Shown piece by piece: positions 40,005-49,516 of a stretch of DNA of 64,000 nt. The position numbers were made by a program, and so were the translations under genes. Source of the stretch: Arthrobacter sp. zg-Y769 (GTDB lineage Bacteria > Actinomycetota > Actinomycetes > Actinomycetales > Micrococcaceae); assembly GCF_020907405.1 (NCBI RefSeq), contig NZ_JAJJOE010000009.1, positions 124,001-188,000 on the forward strand, given 5' to 3'. The notes below the pieces were generated by a model. The model was not told the DNA's origin, made no database searches, and saw only the letters and a list, made by a program, of their open reading frames with translations. Every line of letters begins with the position of its first letter. Position 1 is the stretch's first letter.

Positions 40005-41049
40005 CCAACAGCTGCACTGCAGCGAGCGCTGCCGACCGGCCGGCGCGGGTGGCCCCCAGTGTCGAGGACGACTCGCCGTAGCCCACCAGCAGCAGCCGGG
40101 GTTCGCGCACCACCCGCACGCCGTCCATCCGGATGCCGCCGCCGGGCTCGCGCAGGTGCAGCGGTGCCAGGTGGTCCAGGGCGGCGCGGAAGCCGGTGGC
40201 CCAAAGGACGGTGTCCACCGCCTCTTCGGACCCGTCTGCGAAAACGATGCCGGCCTCGGTGAGGTGGTCGATGGGGCCGCGGGAAACCAGAACCCCGTCC
40301 TCAATGCCCCGGCGGTATTCCTCGGTAAGCGGCAGCCCGGTGGCCGAAACGACGCTTAGCGGCGGCAGGCCGGCACGCGTCCGGGCGCTGACCTTCGCTT
40401 CCACCGCACGTCCCCACTCGGTGTCGAACGGGCGCAGCGTGAATTCCGGCGGCCGGCGGGTGGACCAGAGGGTTCCAACGCCGGCGCGGTTCAGCTGCAG
40501 CAGGAACTGTACGGCCGAGGTGCCCCCGCCGACCACCAGGACCTTCTGCCCGGCAAAGTCCGCCACGCTGCGGAAGTCCCGGGTGTGCAGCTGCCGGCCC
40601 CTGAAGGATTCCCGCCCGGGATAGTAGGGCCAGTAGGGCCGGTCCCATGTGCCGGTGGCATTGATGACCGTCCGGGCCTGCCACCCGCGGCCGTCCGCCG
40701 CACGGACGGCCAGCCTGCCGCCGTCGCCCTCCGCCACGGCGGACACGGCGACCGGGCGGACGACGTCGAGCCCGAACCCGCGCTCATAGCGTCCGTAATA
40801 CCGGGTAACGACGGCGGAGGCGGGCTCGGCGGGGTCGGGTGAGCCCAGCGGCATGCCGGGGAGGTCATGCAGGGCGTGTGCGGCACCGAAGGTCAGCGAA
40901 TCCCAGCGGTGCCGCCAGGCCCCGCCCGGGCCCGGGTTTGCATCCAGCACGGTGAATCCGGTGCCGGGCTCCAGTCCGCGGCGGCGCAGGTGGTAGGCGG
41001 CGCTGAGCCCGGCCTGGCCGGCTCCGATCACCAGTACGTCCGTTTCCAC
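39973..41049 (-). CDS. FAD-dependent NAD(P)-binding oxidoreductase (flavin monooxygenase-like)
   Basis: A 358-residue flavoprotein. The FAD-binding GxGxxG is at the N-terminus (DVLVIGAGQAGLSAAYHLRR). HRWDSLTFGAAHALHDLPG resembles the substrate-side region of YczJ/CzcO-type proteins. TVINATGTWDRPYWPYYPG is the linker, and the second nucleotide-binding motif GQKVLVVGGGTSAVQFLLQL binds NAD(P)H. VDTVLWATGFRAALDHLAPL matches the ATG signature of flavin-containing monooxygenase relatives. The substrate is unknown. The GTG start at 41049 has GGGAGG six bases upstream. Its 3' end overlaps the convergent GNAT gene. Confidence 0.87.
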   Translation of the reverse strand: METDVLVIGAGQAGLSAAYHLRRRGLEPGTGFTVLDANPGPGGAWRHRWDSLTFGAAHALHDLPGMPLGSPDPAEPASAVVTRYYGRYERGFGLDVVRPVAVSAVAEGDGGRLAVRAADGRGWQARTVINATGTWDRPYWPYYPGRESFRGRQLHTRDFRSVADFAGQKVLVVGGGTSAVQFLLQLNRAGVGTLWSTRRPPEFTLRPFDTEWGRAVEAKVSARTRAGLPPLSVVSATGLPLTEEYRRGIEDGVLVSRGPIDHLTEAGIVFADGSEEAVDTVLWATGFRAALDHLAPLHLREPGGGIRMDGVRVVREPRLLLVGYGESSSTLGATRAGRSAALAAVQLLATGDLRTRRQ

Positions 41050-41145
41050 GCCTTACCTCCCTTGTCCGAAATCCTAACCGTCCCGGCTCTGCGGCTATTC
41101 CGGGCAGGCCCTGCTGCCGGGGGAGACGGGACGCTAGGATGGAAA

Positions 41146-41244
41146 GTGCCGCGACTGGCGTTAGGTGGATTACCACCAGGAAGCGGCACGGCACTCCCCG
41201 CAGGAGTGCCCTTTCGACCACGGATCGCACGCCTGGGCCGCGGG
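41146..41244 (+). promoter_or_regulatory. ZTP riboswitch controlling glyA-folD
   Basis: The pfl/ZTP fold is clear. P1 is GTGCCGC (41146-41152) paired with GCGGCAC (41183-41189). The conserved GACTGGCG follows P1's 5' strand, and P2 is GGTGG-ATTA-CCACC. AGGAAGCG lies before P1's 3' strand, then comes an 8-bp linker hairpin GGCACTCC/GGAGTGCC, and the conserved 3' domain is CGCACGCCTGGGCCGCG. A TAGGAT hexamer at 41135-41140 would start transcription right at P1. High ZTP/ZMP, which signals shortage of 10-formyl-THF, should turn on glyA and folD. Confidence 0.92.
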
Positions 41245-41340
41245 GGAACTGTTGTGCGCCCGGACTGTTCAGCTGACCGGCCCGGTCCACGCCTCGACAG
41301 GTAGCCTGACCCATAGAGAACCCCTTCCCAGGAGATCCCC

Positions 41341-42624
41341 GTGAGAGTATCCACCCAGCCCGTCACCAACGCGCCGCTAATCGATGTTGATCCCGAAATA
41401 GCGGCCGTCCTGAATGCTGAGCTGTCCCGCCAGCGCAGCACCCTCGAGATGATCGCCTCCGAGAACTTCGCCCCGCGCGCCGTCCTGGAAACCTCCGGTT
41501 CCGTCCTCACCAACAAGTACGCCGAGGGATATCCCGGGCGCCGCTACTACGGCGGCTGTGAACATGTGGACGTGGCGGAGAACCTTGCCATCGAGCGGGT
41601 GAAGACCCTGTTCGGTGCCGAGTTCGCCAATGTCCAGCCGCATTCCGGTGCGCAGGCCAACGCGGCGGTGCTCGCGGCCCTAATGAAGCCCGGTGAGAAA
41701 CTGATGGGCCTGAATCTGGCCCACGGCGGGCACCTGACCCACGGCATGAAACTGAACTTTTCCGGCAAGCTGTACGAGGTCGCGGCCTACGGCGTGGACG
41801 AGCAGACCTACCGGGTGGACATGGACCGGGTCCGCGAGCAGGCGCTGGCCGAGCGCCCGCAGGTGATTGTCGCCGGCTGGTCCGCCTACCCGCGGCAGCT
41901 GGACTTCGAGGCGTTCCGCTCCATCGCCGATGAAGCCGGTGCCTACCTCTGGACGGATATGGCGCACTTCGCCGGGCTGGTGGCCGCGGGACTGCATCCG
42001 AACCCGGTGCCGGTTTCCGACGTCGTCACCTCCACCGTGCACAAGACCCTCGCCGGGCCGCGTTCAGGCATGATCCTGGCGAAGGAGGAATACGCGAAGA
42101 AGCTGAACTCCGCCGTCTTCCCCGGCCAGCAGGGCGGTCCGCTCATGCATGTGATTGCCGCGAAGGCCGTGGCCTTTAAGATTGCCGGCACCGGGGAATT
42201 CCGGGAACGGCAGGAACGCGTGCTCGAGGGGGCGCGGATTATTGCCGAACGGCTGAATGCGCCGGACGTCGCCGAACACGGAGTATCGGTCCTCACCGGC
42301 GGCACCGACGTGCACCTGATCCTGGTGGACCTGCGGCGCTCCGCCCTGGACGGCAGGCAGGCCGAAGACCTGCTTGATTCCGTGGGCATCACGGTGAACC
42401 GCAACGCCGTGCCGTTCGATCCGCGGCCGCCCATGGTCACCTCCGGCCTGCGGATCGGGACCCCGGCGCTCGCAACCCGCGGATTCGGCGCCCCGGAATT
42501 CACCGAGGTCGCCGAGATCATCGCCGCCGCGCTGAAGCCTGCCCCCGACGTCGAGGCCCTGCGTGCCCGCGTGCGGGTGCTCACAGATAATTTCCCGCTT
42601 TACCCCGGACAGGAGGAATGGTAA
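41341..42624 (+). CDS. glyA: Serine hydroxymethyltransferase
   Basis: A 427-residue PLP enzyme that interconverts serine and glycine while making 5,10-methylene-THF. Motifs include [36 protein letters not shown], the folate/PLP residues [38 protein letters not shown], and the PLP lysine in [18 protein letters not shown] start at 41341 with AGGAG upstream. It sits under a ZTP riboswitch and overlaps or abuts folD, so the two one-carbon enzymes are co-expressed. Product glycine and methylene-THF feed PurN and PurH, encoded earlier in the window. Confidence 0.97.
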   Translation: MRVSTQPVTNAPLIDVDPEIAAVLNAELSRQRSTLEMIASENFAPRAVLETSGSVLTNKYAEGYPGRRYYGGCEHVDVAENLAIERVKTLFGAEFANVQPHSGAQANAAVLAALMKPGEKLMGLNLAHGGHLTHGMKLNFSGKLYEVAAYGVDEQTYRVDMDRVREQALAERPQVIVAGWSAYPRQLDFEAFRSIADEAGAYLWTDMAHFAGLVAAGLHPNPVPVSDVVTSTVHKTLAGPRSGMILAKEEYAKKLNSAVFPGQQGGPLMHVIAAKAVAFKIAGTGEFRERQERVLEGARIIAERLNAPDVAEHGVSVLTGGTDVHLILVDLRRSALDGRQAEDLLDSVGITVNRNAVPFDPRPPMVTSGLRIGTPALATRGFGAPEFTEVAEIIAAALKPAPDVEALRARVRVLTDNFPLYPGQEEW

Positions 42625-42644
42625 CCGTGGAGAAAGGAACCAAT

Positions 42645-43619
42645 ATGGAGGGTCCCGCGACCGATGAGGCCACCAGCGTCAACCTTGGCTGGGAGGTTAA
42701 GGAGAAAACTGACTACGGCACTCCGGTCGCGGCGAAGATCCTGGACGGCCGTGCCGCCGCCCGGGAGATCAAGGACGACCTGGCCGAACGGGTGCGGGTG
42801 CTGAAGGAAGAGCACGGCATCACCCCGGGGCTGGGAACCGTACTGGTGGGCGATGATCCCGCCAGCCACTCCTATGTGGGCGGCAAGCACAAGGACTGCA
42901 AACAGGTGGGGATTAACTCCATCCGCAGGGACCTTCCCGGTGACATCAGCCAGGAAGACCTGGAAAAGGTCATTGACGAGCTGAACGAGGATCCGGCCAC
43001 CACCGGCTACATTGTGCAGCTGCCGCTGCCGGCCCATATCGATGCCAATGCCATCCTGGAACGGATCGACCCGGCAAAGGACGCGGACGGGCTGCACCCG
43101 GTCAATCTGGGGCGCCTGGTCCTCAACGTGAGCGAACCGATGACGTCCCCGCTGCCCTGCACGCCGCACGGCATTGTGCAGCTGCTGGTCCGCAACGGCA
43201 TTTCGCTGAACGGCAAGAAGGTCCTGGTGGTCGGACGCGGCGTCACCGTCGGGCGGCCGCTCGGCCTGCTCCTGACCCGCCGTCCGATCAACGCCACGGT
43301 CACCCTGGCGCACACCGGAACGGCTGACCTGTTCGAGCACCTGCAGGCAGCCGACGTGGTGGTGGCGGCAGCCGGCTTCCCGGAAATGATCCGTGCCGAG
43401 GAGCTCAAGCCCGGCGCCATCGTGCTGGACGTCGGCGTCACCCGGGTCACCGATCCGGAAACCGGGGAAACCACGCTGACCGGCGACGTCGAGCCGGCAG
43501 CGGCCGACGTCGCCTCCTGGATCTCGCCCAACCCCGGCGGGGTGGGCCCGATGACCCGGGCCATGCTGCTGGCTAACGTGGTGGAAGCCGCCGAACGGCA
43601 GGCCGGAATCCTGGGTTAA
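42645..43619 (+). CDS. folD: Bifunctional methylene-THF dehydrogenase/cyclohydrolase
   Basis: A 324-residue FolD that turns 5,10-methylene-THF into 10-formyl-THF. Visible are the catalytic [15 protein letters not shown] (Tyr/Lys), [23 protein letters not shown], the Rossmann segment [19 protein letters not shown] and the C-terminal [13 protein letters not shown]. The conserved part begins at about AAKILDGRA, leaving an unusual hydrophilic N-terminal extension of about 30 residues ([18 protein letters not shown]). I chose ATG 42645, with AAAGGA in front; ATG 42618 and GTG 42627 would overlap or touch glyA's end. It is the second gene of the glyA operon, followed by a strong terminator. Confidence 0.93.
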   Translation: MEGPATDEATSVNLGWEVKEKTDYGTPVAAKILDGRAAAREIKDDLAERVRVLKEEHGITPGLGTVLVGDDPASHSYVGGKHKDCKQVGINSIRRDLPGDISQEDLEKVIDELNEDPATTGYIVQLPLPAHIDANAILERIDPAKDADGLHPVNLGRLVLNVSEPMTSPLPCTPHGIVQLLVRNGISLNGKKVLVVGRGVTVGRPLGLLLTRRPINATVTLAHTGTADLFEHLQAADVVVAAAGFPEMIRAEELKPGAIVLDVGVTRVTDPETGETTLTGDVEPAAADVASWISPNPGGVGPMTRAMLLANVVEAAERQAGILG

Positions 43620-43637
43620 GGCCGTTTTCGGCACCCA

Positions 43638-43677
43638 CGGGATGGACCGGCGCGGCTTGGTGCTCCGGTCCATCCCG
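43638..43677 (+). terminator. 13-bp hairpin terminator after folD
   Basis: CGGGATGGACCGG (43638-43650) pairs perfectly with 43665-43677 around a 14-base loop. No strong T run. It sits in the gap before the ABC transporter promoter. Confidence 0.7.
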
Positions 43678-43684
43678 CATCCAC

Positions 43685-43690
43685 TATGCT
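43685..43690 (+). promoter_or_regulatory. -10 hexamer of a leaderless transcript (ABC-2 exporter operon)
   Basis: TATGCT followed by 7 bases and the GTG at 43698. The ATG inside the hexamer (43686) is in frame but would lie upstream of the expected transcript start. Confidence 0.5.
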
Positions 43691-43697
43691 GTCGCAA

Positions 43698-44663
43698 GTG
43701 TCGCAAATCACATCAAGCAGAACCGTCCCCGAAACCCGCTCCGATTTCGTCATTTCCGCACGGAACCTGACCAAGTCCTACGGCGATTTCACCGCTGTGA
43801 ACGGCATTTCCTTTGACGTGCCGCCGGGGGAGTCCTTCGGGCTCCTCGGGCCCAACGGCGCGGGCAAATCCACCACCATGAAGATGATCGGCGCTGTTTC
43901 GCAGCGCAGCGGCGGCGAGCTCAGCATCATGGGGCTGGATCCGAACAGGTACGGCCCTGAAGTCCGCGCCCACCTGGGCGTTGTGCCCCAGCAGGACAAC
44001 CTGGACGAGGACCTGCGCGTGCGGGACAACCTCATTGCCTACGGACGCTACTTCGGCCTGCCCAAGAGCTACCTGCAGCCGAAGGCCGATGAGCTGCTGG
44101 AATTTGCGCAGCTTACCGACAAGGCCAAGGGCCGCGTGGAGTCCCTCTCCGGGGGGATGAAGCGGCGCCTGACCATTGCCCGTTCCCTGATCAATGACCC
44201 GAAGATCCTGCTGCTGGATGAACCCACCACCGGCTTGGATCCGCAGGCCCGGCACATCCTCTGGGACCGGCTGTTCCGGCTCAAGGAAGCCGGGGTCACT
44301 CTGATCCTCACCACCCATTACATGGACGAAGCCGAGCAGCTGTGCGACCGGCTGATCGTGGTGGACAAGGGTGCGATCATGGCCGAAGGTTCCCCGGCCG
44401 GCCTGATCCGTGAGTACTCCACCCGCGAGGTGGTGGAGCTGCGGTTCGGATCTGAGCGGAACACCACTGTTGCAGCGGAGCTGGAAGGCATCGGTGACCG
44501 GTTGGAGACCCTCCCGGACCGGGTACTGATCTACGCCGACGACGGCGAAGCCGCCCTGGAGGCAGTGACCGGCCGGGGGCTGCGGCCCATCACGTCGCTG
44601 GTGCGCCGCTCCTCGCTGGAAGATGTATTCCTGCGCCTGACCGGTAGGAGCCTCGTTGACTAA
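43698..44663 (+). CDS. ABC exporter ATP-binding protein (ABC-2, NodI/DrrA type)
   Basis: A 321-residue single-NBD ATPase. Walker A LGPNGAGKSTT, a Q-loop VVPQQDNLDEDLRVRDNL, signature LSGGMKRRLTIARSL, Walker B ILLLDEPTTGLD and the H-loop ILTTHYMDEAEQL are all intact. The C-terminal extension of about 90 residues with RRSSLEDVFLRLTGRSL is typical of NodI/DrrA-like exporters of lipids, polysaccharides or drugs. GTG 43698 is preferred as a leaderless start. It overlaps the first permease gene by 8 bases, and the three genes form one export system with an unknown substrate. Confidence 0.9.
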   Translation: MSQITSSRTVPETRSDFVISARNLTKSYGDFTAVNGISFDVPPGESFGLLGPNGAGKSTTMKMIGAVSQRSGGELSIMGLDPNRYGPEVRAHLGVVPQQDNLDEDLRVRDNLIAYGRYFGLPKSYLQPKADELLEFAQLTDKAKGRVESLSGGMKRRLTIARSLINDPKILLLDEPTTGLDPQARHILWDRLFRLKEAGVTLILTTHYMDEAEQLCDRLIVVDKGAIMAEGSPAGLIREYSTREVVELRFGSERNTTVAAELEGIGDRLETLPDRVLIYADDGEAALEAVTGRGLRPITSLVRRSSLEDVFLRLTGRSLVD

Positions 44664-45540
44664 GCTCGCCGCTGAAGAATCCCGGCACCCCGTACTCGGT
44701 CTGCGGTCGCCGCTGACCCCGCGCCAAACCGCGGCCAGGGCGCGGCGCTTCGGCAGCCTTTACTACGCCGAGCACTGGATCCGGCGGATGCGCGGCTATC
44801 AGGGAACCGTGCTGATGACCGCCGTGGGCACTCCACTGGTCTACCTGCTGGGCATGGGCATGGGTCTGGCCGTGCTGATCGACGGGAACTCGAATGCGGG
44901 TTTCCCGGGCGCCGACGGCTCGACAGTGTCCTACCTGATGTTCCTGGGACCGGCCCTCGTGGCAACCGCCGCCCTGATGGTCTCCAGCGAGGAAAACACC
45001 TACTACGTCATGAGCGGGTTCAAATGGGGCCGGACCTACTACGGCCCCAATGCTTCTCCGCTCTCCAGCGCACAGATTGCCCTCGGACACGTTCTGGGGC
45101 TCACCGTCCGCCTGCTGCTGACCACCGGTATCTATTACCTGTTCCTGGTGCTCTTCGGCGCCGTGGTGCACCCCGCTACCGGCTGGCTGATGATCTTCAC
45201 GGCACTGCTGGGAGGGCTGGCCTTCGGTATGCCGCTGCTGGCCTTCAGCGCCACGCTGAAGGAAGACAAGGGCCAGTTCGCGATGGTCCAGCGCTTCGTT
45301 GTGATGCCGTTGTTCCTGTTCTCCGGTACGTTCTTTCCGCTGGATTCCCTGCCGCTGGCCGTCCGCTGGATCGGCTGGATTTCACCGCTCTGGCATTCCA
45401 CTGAACTGGGCCGCGTGCTTAGCTACGGGCACCCCGAACCGGCAGCCATGACCGCTGTCCACGTGGTGTACCTGTTGGTCCTCACCGCCGGCGGGCTGGT
45501 CCTGGCCCGGCGGAACTTCACTAGGAGGCTCGCCGGATGA
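44656..45540 (+). CDS. ABC-2-type permease, exporter subunit 1
   Basis: A 294-residue ABC-2 membrane protein with six hydrophobic segments. The first membrane segment contains TVLMTAVGTPLVYLLGMGMG. The N-terminal amphipathic part (ARARRFGSLYYAEHWIRRMR) matches NodJ/DrrB-type permeases, as does FVVMPLFLFSGTFFPLDSLP in the fifth segment. It starts with TTG at 44656, five bases after AGGAG, inside the end of the ATPase gene. A second permease of the same family overlaps its stop by 4 bases, so the exporter probably has a heterodimeric membrane part. Confidence 0.87.
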   Translation: MTKLAAEESRHPVLGLRSPLTPRQTAARARRFGSLYYAEHWIRRMRGYQGTVLMTAVGTPLVYLLGMGMGLAVLIDGNSNAGFPGADGSTVSYLMFLGPALVATAALMVSSEENTYYVMSGFKWGRTYYGPNASPLSSAQIALGHVLGLTVRLLLTTGIYYLFLVLFGAVVHPATGWLMIFTALLGGLAFGMPLLAFSATLKEDKGQFAMVQRFVVMPLFLFSGTFFPLDSLPLAVRWIGWISPLWHSTELGRVLSYGHPEPAAMTAVHVVYLLVLTAGGLVLARRNFTRRLAG

Positions 45541-46370
45541 ACGTCGAAAACCGCACGGCGCCGACAGCGCTTGTGCCGCAGGACCGTTTCCTCGGGTCCC
45601 TGTACGGACGGAATATCCGTGCCGTGATTGCCCGCGGGCTCAAGGCGACGTGGGGAACCAACTGGAGCATCATGATCAGCGGGTTTGTCGAACCGGTGCT
45701 GTATCTGGTGGCCATGGGAATAGGCCTGGGTGCCTTGGTGGGGACGGTTTCCGGCCCCGGCGGGCAGGAGATGAACTATGCCAACTTCATCGCGCCGGCG
45801 CTGCTGGCAGTGTCGGCGATGAACGGCGCAGTGTACGACTCCACCATGAATGTGTTTTTCAAGCTCAACCACGCACGGCTCTACGAGGGCATGCTTTCCA
45901 CGACCCTGGGTCCCTTTGACGTGGCCATGGGAGAGATCTTCCTGGCCCTCCTGCGCGGCGCCATGTACGCCACGGGCTTCACCGCCGTGATGGGCGCGAT
46001 GGGCCTGATTACCTCGCCCTGGGCACTGCTGATGATCCCGGCGGCCGTGGTGATCGCGTTCGGCTTCGCCTCCTTCGGGATGGCAGTGACCAGTTACATG
46101 AAGACCTTCCAGCAAATGGACTGGATCCAAATGCTCATGCTGCCCATGTTCCTGTTCTCCGCCACCTTCTACCCGCTGAGCGTGTACCCCGAGGCGGTGC
46201 AGTCCGTGATCCAGGTGCTGCCGCTGTGGCACGGCGTGGAACTGCTTCGGCAGATCAGCGTAGGCATTTTCAGCTGGGGGACGGCAGGACATCTGCTGTA
46301 CTTCGTGGTGATGATTGTGCTGGGCCTGGCCCTGACCACTAACCGGCTCCGGGCGCTGTTCCTGAAGTAA
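45537..46370 (+). CDS. ABC-2-type permease, exporter subunit 2
   Basis: A 277-residue ABC-2 permease with six predicted membrane segments, paralogous to the preceding gene product. It shows NWSIMISGFVEPVLYLVAMG with IGLGALVG in the first segment, FIAPALLAVSAMNGAVYDST, LYEGMLSTTLGPFDVAMGEI in the conserved cytoplasmic loop and MLPMFLFSATFYPLSVYPEA near the end. The ATG overlaps the upstream stop (ATGA). Two distinct ABC-2 subunits with one ATPase resemble heterodimeric exporters of lipid-linked or antibiotic-like substrates. No biosynthetic genes are adjacent. Confidence 0.87.
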   Translation: MNVENRTAPTALVPQDRFLGSLYGRNIRAVIARGLKATWGTNWSIMISGFVEPVLYLVAMGIGLGALVGTVSGPGGQEMNYANFIAPALLAVSAMNGAVYDSTMNVFFKLNHARLYEGMLSTTLGPFDVAMGEIFLALLRGAMYATGFTAVMGAMGLITSPWALLMIPAAVVIAFGFASFGMAVTSYMKTFQQMDWIQMLMLPMFLFSATFYPLSVYPEAVQSVIQVLPLWHGVELLRQISVGIFSWGTAGHLLYFVVMIVLGLALTTNRLRALFLK

Positions 46371-46392
46371 GTCCGGTGATGGCGGATTCAGC

Positions 46393-46914
46393 TCAGCCGG
46401 CCAGCTGCTTGTATTTCCGGGTGAAGATCCCGGCGAGGCGGTCATTGAACAGCACGAACTCCGCGAGCTTCAACGTTCCCGGGGTGTGGTCCAGCACCTC
46501 CTGGAGCCCGATCCCGGCCACGGTCTCCGGGTCCCAGCCGTAAATCCCGGCACTTACGGCGGGAAAGGAAATGCTTTCGGCACCAAGCTCCTCGGCCGCG
46601 GCCAGTGCGGTGCGGAAACAGGACCGCAGCAGTTCCGGGTCCGTTTCCCCTGCCCCGGCATTGGGCCCAACCGTGTGGACCACCCACCGGGCGGGCAGGT
46701 CATACGCCTCGGTAGCCACCGACAGGCCGGTCGGGAGCCCCTGCGGCAGGGACGTCCTGCGCAGTTCCCGGCAGGCCGCCAGCAGCTTTGGGCCGGCCGC
46801 GCGGTGGATGGCGCCGTCAACCCCGCCGCCGCCCAGCAGCGATGAGTTGGCGGCATTGACGACGACGTCGGTATCCCGCTGAGTGATGTCGCCGGTGGCG
46901 ATCGTGATCTGCAT
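46393..46914 (-). CDS. Macrodomain (ADP-ribose-binding) protein
   Basis: A 173-residue single macrodomain. Diagnostic segments are ITIATGDITQRDTDVVVNAA (adenine pocket and start of the domain), NSSLLGGGGVDGAIHRAAG (ribose-binding glycine loop), ARWVVHTVGPNAG and SFPAVSAGIYGWDPE (phosphate loop). This is the MacroD-type arrangement found in enzymes that deacetylate O-acetyl-ADP-ribose or remove mono-ADP-ribose. No toxin partner (for example DarT) is next to it. The ATG at 46914 is 6 bases from a CAGACT hexamer, and TGGAAA lies 17 bases further on, so it is probably leaderless. It converges on the ABC exporter. Confidence 0.93.
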   Translation of the reverse strand: MQITIATGDITQRDTDVVVNAANSSLLGGGGVDGAIHRAAGPKLLAACRELRRTSLPQGLPTGLSVATEAYDLPARWVVHTVGPNAGAGETDPELLRSCFRTALAAAEELGAESISFPAVSAGIYGWDPETVAGIGLQEVLDHTPGTLKLAEFVLFNDRLAGIFTRKYKQLAG

Positions 46915-46920
46915 CGAGCC

Positions 46921-46949
46921 AGTCTGCCACTGCGCCGGCCCGGTTTCCA
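46921..46949 (-). promoter_or_regulatory. Candidate promoter of the macrodomain gene
   Basis: -35-like TGGAAA (46944-46949), 17 bases, -10-like CAGACT (46921-46926), then 6 bases to the ATG. Confidence 0.35.
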
Positions 46950-47025
46950 CTGCGTGATCAGGCAGGTACGGCGCGCAGAGCGAACGCGGCACGGGGCACG
47001 TGTCCAAGTTTGAGAGAATAAAACC

Positions 47026-47529
47026 ATGCAGTCGATCCGAAACGGCAAGACGCCGTCGTCCTCGTCCACGCCCGGCCGCGGCATCAGCCGCCGGATGGGC
47101 AATACGGGCATCGTCGTGATGCTCATTGTCTTCCTGGTGGCAGTCGTTTTCGCCGCCAACCAAAATGACGTTATCGGCTGGCTCGTGGTCATTGTGTCCC
47201 TGGGCTGGCTGTTCCTTGCTACGTTCGTGGTCTTCTCCGTTCGGAGCGCCACACGCAAGGCCACCGCAAAGCTCGCCGGTGCCGCCGCTGACCTTGCGCC
47301 CCGGGGCGGGGTGCAGGTTGTCGACGAAAGCACCACCGTCCGCGATAAGAAGCTGGACCACAGCTTCAAGATCATCCAGGTCCAGGCGAAGGTCATCGCC
47401 CAGAACCTGGACGCGGACCGGGAGATGGTGGACCGCGCCCTGGAAACCATCGAAATCACCGCGCACAACGGCCGTGGCATGATCAAGAAGGACGACGGCG
47501 GTTCCGTTGAAGGCACCGTAGTCGACTAG
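47026..47529 (+). CDS. Predicted two-segment membrane protein, unknown function
   Basis: A 167-residue protein. A basic Ser/Thr-rich N-terminus of about 28 residues precedes two adjacent membrane segments (GIVVMLIVFLVAVVFAAN and VIGWLVVIVSLGWLFLATFV), then a helical cytoplasmic domain of about 90 residues (SATRKATAKLAGAAAD, FKIIQVQAKVIAQNLDADRE). I recognise no named family. The ATG at 47026 is preceded by GAGAAT and six bases, a weak leaderless-type arrangement, and there is no ribosome binding site. It is divergent from the macrodomain gene. Confidence 0.75.
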   Translation: MQSIRNGKTPSSSSTPGRGISRRMGNTGIVVMLIVFLVAVVFAANQNDVIGWLVVIVSLGWLFLATFVVFSVRSATRKATAKLAGAAADLAPRGGVQVVDESTTVRDKKLDHSFKIIQVQAKVIAQNLDADREMVDRALETIEITAHNGRGMIKKDDGGSVEGTVVD

Positions 47530-47600
47530 TTCCCGTTCGCCGCCCGGGACCGGCATAAGGTGTTCCGGGCCCGGTTTCGGGATGAACAGCTACTGAGGAG

Positions 47601-47606
47601 TATGCT
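47601..47606 (+). promoter_or_regulatory. -10 hexamer of a leaderless transcript (xthA)
   Basis: TATGCT followed by 7 bases and the GTG at 47614, the same layout as at 43685. GAGGAG just upstream is 13 bases from the GTG and 1 base from an in-frame ATG (47602), so neither spacing suits normal initiation. Confidence 0.45.
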
Positions 47607-47613
47607 TATTCGC

Positions 47614-48465
47614 GTGAGTTCGGCATCAACAGCGACTATGGACAGTTCCGGGAAACCACTGCGCATTGCGTCCGTGAACGTCAACGGCATCCGTGCCGCC
47701 TACAAGCGGGGCATGGCCGATTGGCTTGAAGCACGCGATGTGGACATCCTGTGCCTGCAGGAGGTCCGCGCGCCCGACGCCATCCTGAAGGACCTGCTCG
47801 GCGATACCTGGCATGTCCAGCATGCCGAAAGCCTCGAGGCCAAGGGCCGTGCCGGCGTCGCCATCGCCTCCCGCACCGAACCGGTGGCCGTCCGCGAACA
47901 CATTGGCGACGAATACTTCGCGCGCTCCGGCCGCTGGGTGGAAGCCGACTTCAAGGTTTCCGTGGCGGGCGAGGAAAAGATCCTCACCGTCGTCAGCGCC
48001 TACGTCCACTCCGGTGAGGTGGATACGCCCAAGCAGGTGGACAAGTACCGCTTCCTCGACACCATGGCCGCCCGGCTGCCCGCGCTGGCCCAGACGAGCG
48101 ACTTCGTGCTGGTGGTGGGGGACCTGAACGTGGGCCACACGCCCCTGGACATCAAGAACTGGAAGGGCAACGTCAAGCGGGCAGGCTTCCTGCCCGAGGA
48201 ACGCGCCTACTTTGACCGCTTCTTCGGCGAGGAAATCGGCTACACCGATGTCCACCGCTCGCTGGCGGGCGAAGTCAACGGTCCGTACACCTGGTGGTCC
48301 TGGCGCGGACAGGCGTTCGACAACGACTCCGGCTGGCGGATCGATTACCACATGGCCACCCCGGAGCTGGCGGCACGGGCCGTCAACGCCGTCGTCGACC
48401 GTGCCCCCACGTACGACTCCCGCTTCTCAGACCACGCTCCAGTAGTGATCGACTACCAGTTCTAA
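47614..48465 (+). CDS. xthA: Exodeoxyribonuclease III (AP endonuclease)
   Basis: A 283-residue EEP-superfamily nuclease for base-excision repair. The catalytic motifs are all present: LRIASVNVNGIRAA (Asn), CLQEVRAPD (Glu), VVSAYVHSGEVDTPKQVDKY (Tyr), VLVVGDLNVGHTPLDIKNW (Asp-Asn), PYTWWSWRGQAFDNDSGWRI and the terminal SDHAPVVIDY (Asp-His). RIDYHMATPEL is typical of the XthA branch. About 25 residues precede the conserved core. The GTG at 47614 is favoured by the -10 position; GTP-like alternatives upstream lack support. trpS follows 12 bases after the stop. Confidence 0.93.
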   Translation: MSSASTATMDSSGKPLRIASVNVNGIRAAYKRGMADWLEARDVDILCLQEVRAPDAILKDLLGDTWHVQHAESLEAKGRAGVAIASRTEPVAVREHIGDEYFARSGRWVEADFKVSVAGEEKILTVVSAYVHSGEVDTPKQVDKYRFLDTMAARLPALAQTSDFVLVVGDLNVGHTPLDIKNWKGNVKRAGFLPEERAYFDRFFGEEIGYTDVHRSLAGEVNGPYTWWSWRGQAFDNDSGWRIDYHMATPELAARAVNAVVDRAPTYDSRFSDHAPVVIDYQF

Positions 48466-49512
<1,047 letters not shown>

Positions 49513-49516
49513 GCCC

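Noticed and set aside
46393-46914. DarTG-type toxin-antitoxin pair at the macrodomain gene
   Set aside because: No DarT-like ADP-ribosyltransferase is adjacent. The divergent neighbour is an unrelated two-segment membrane protein.
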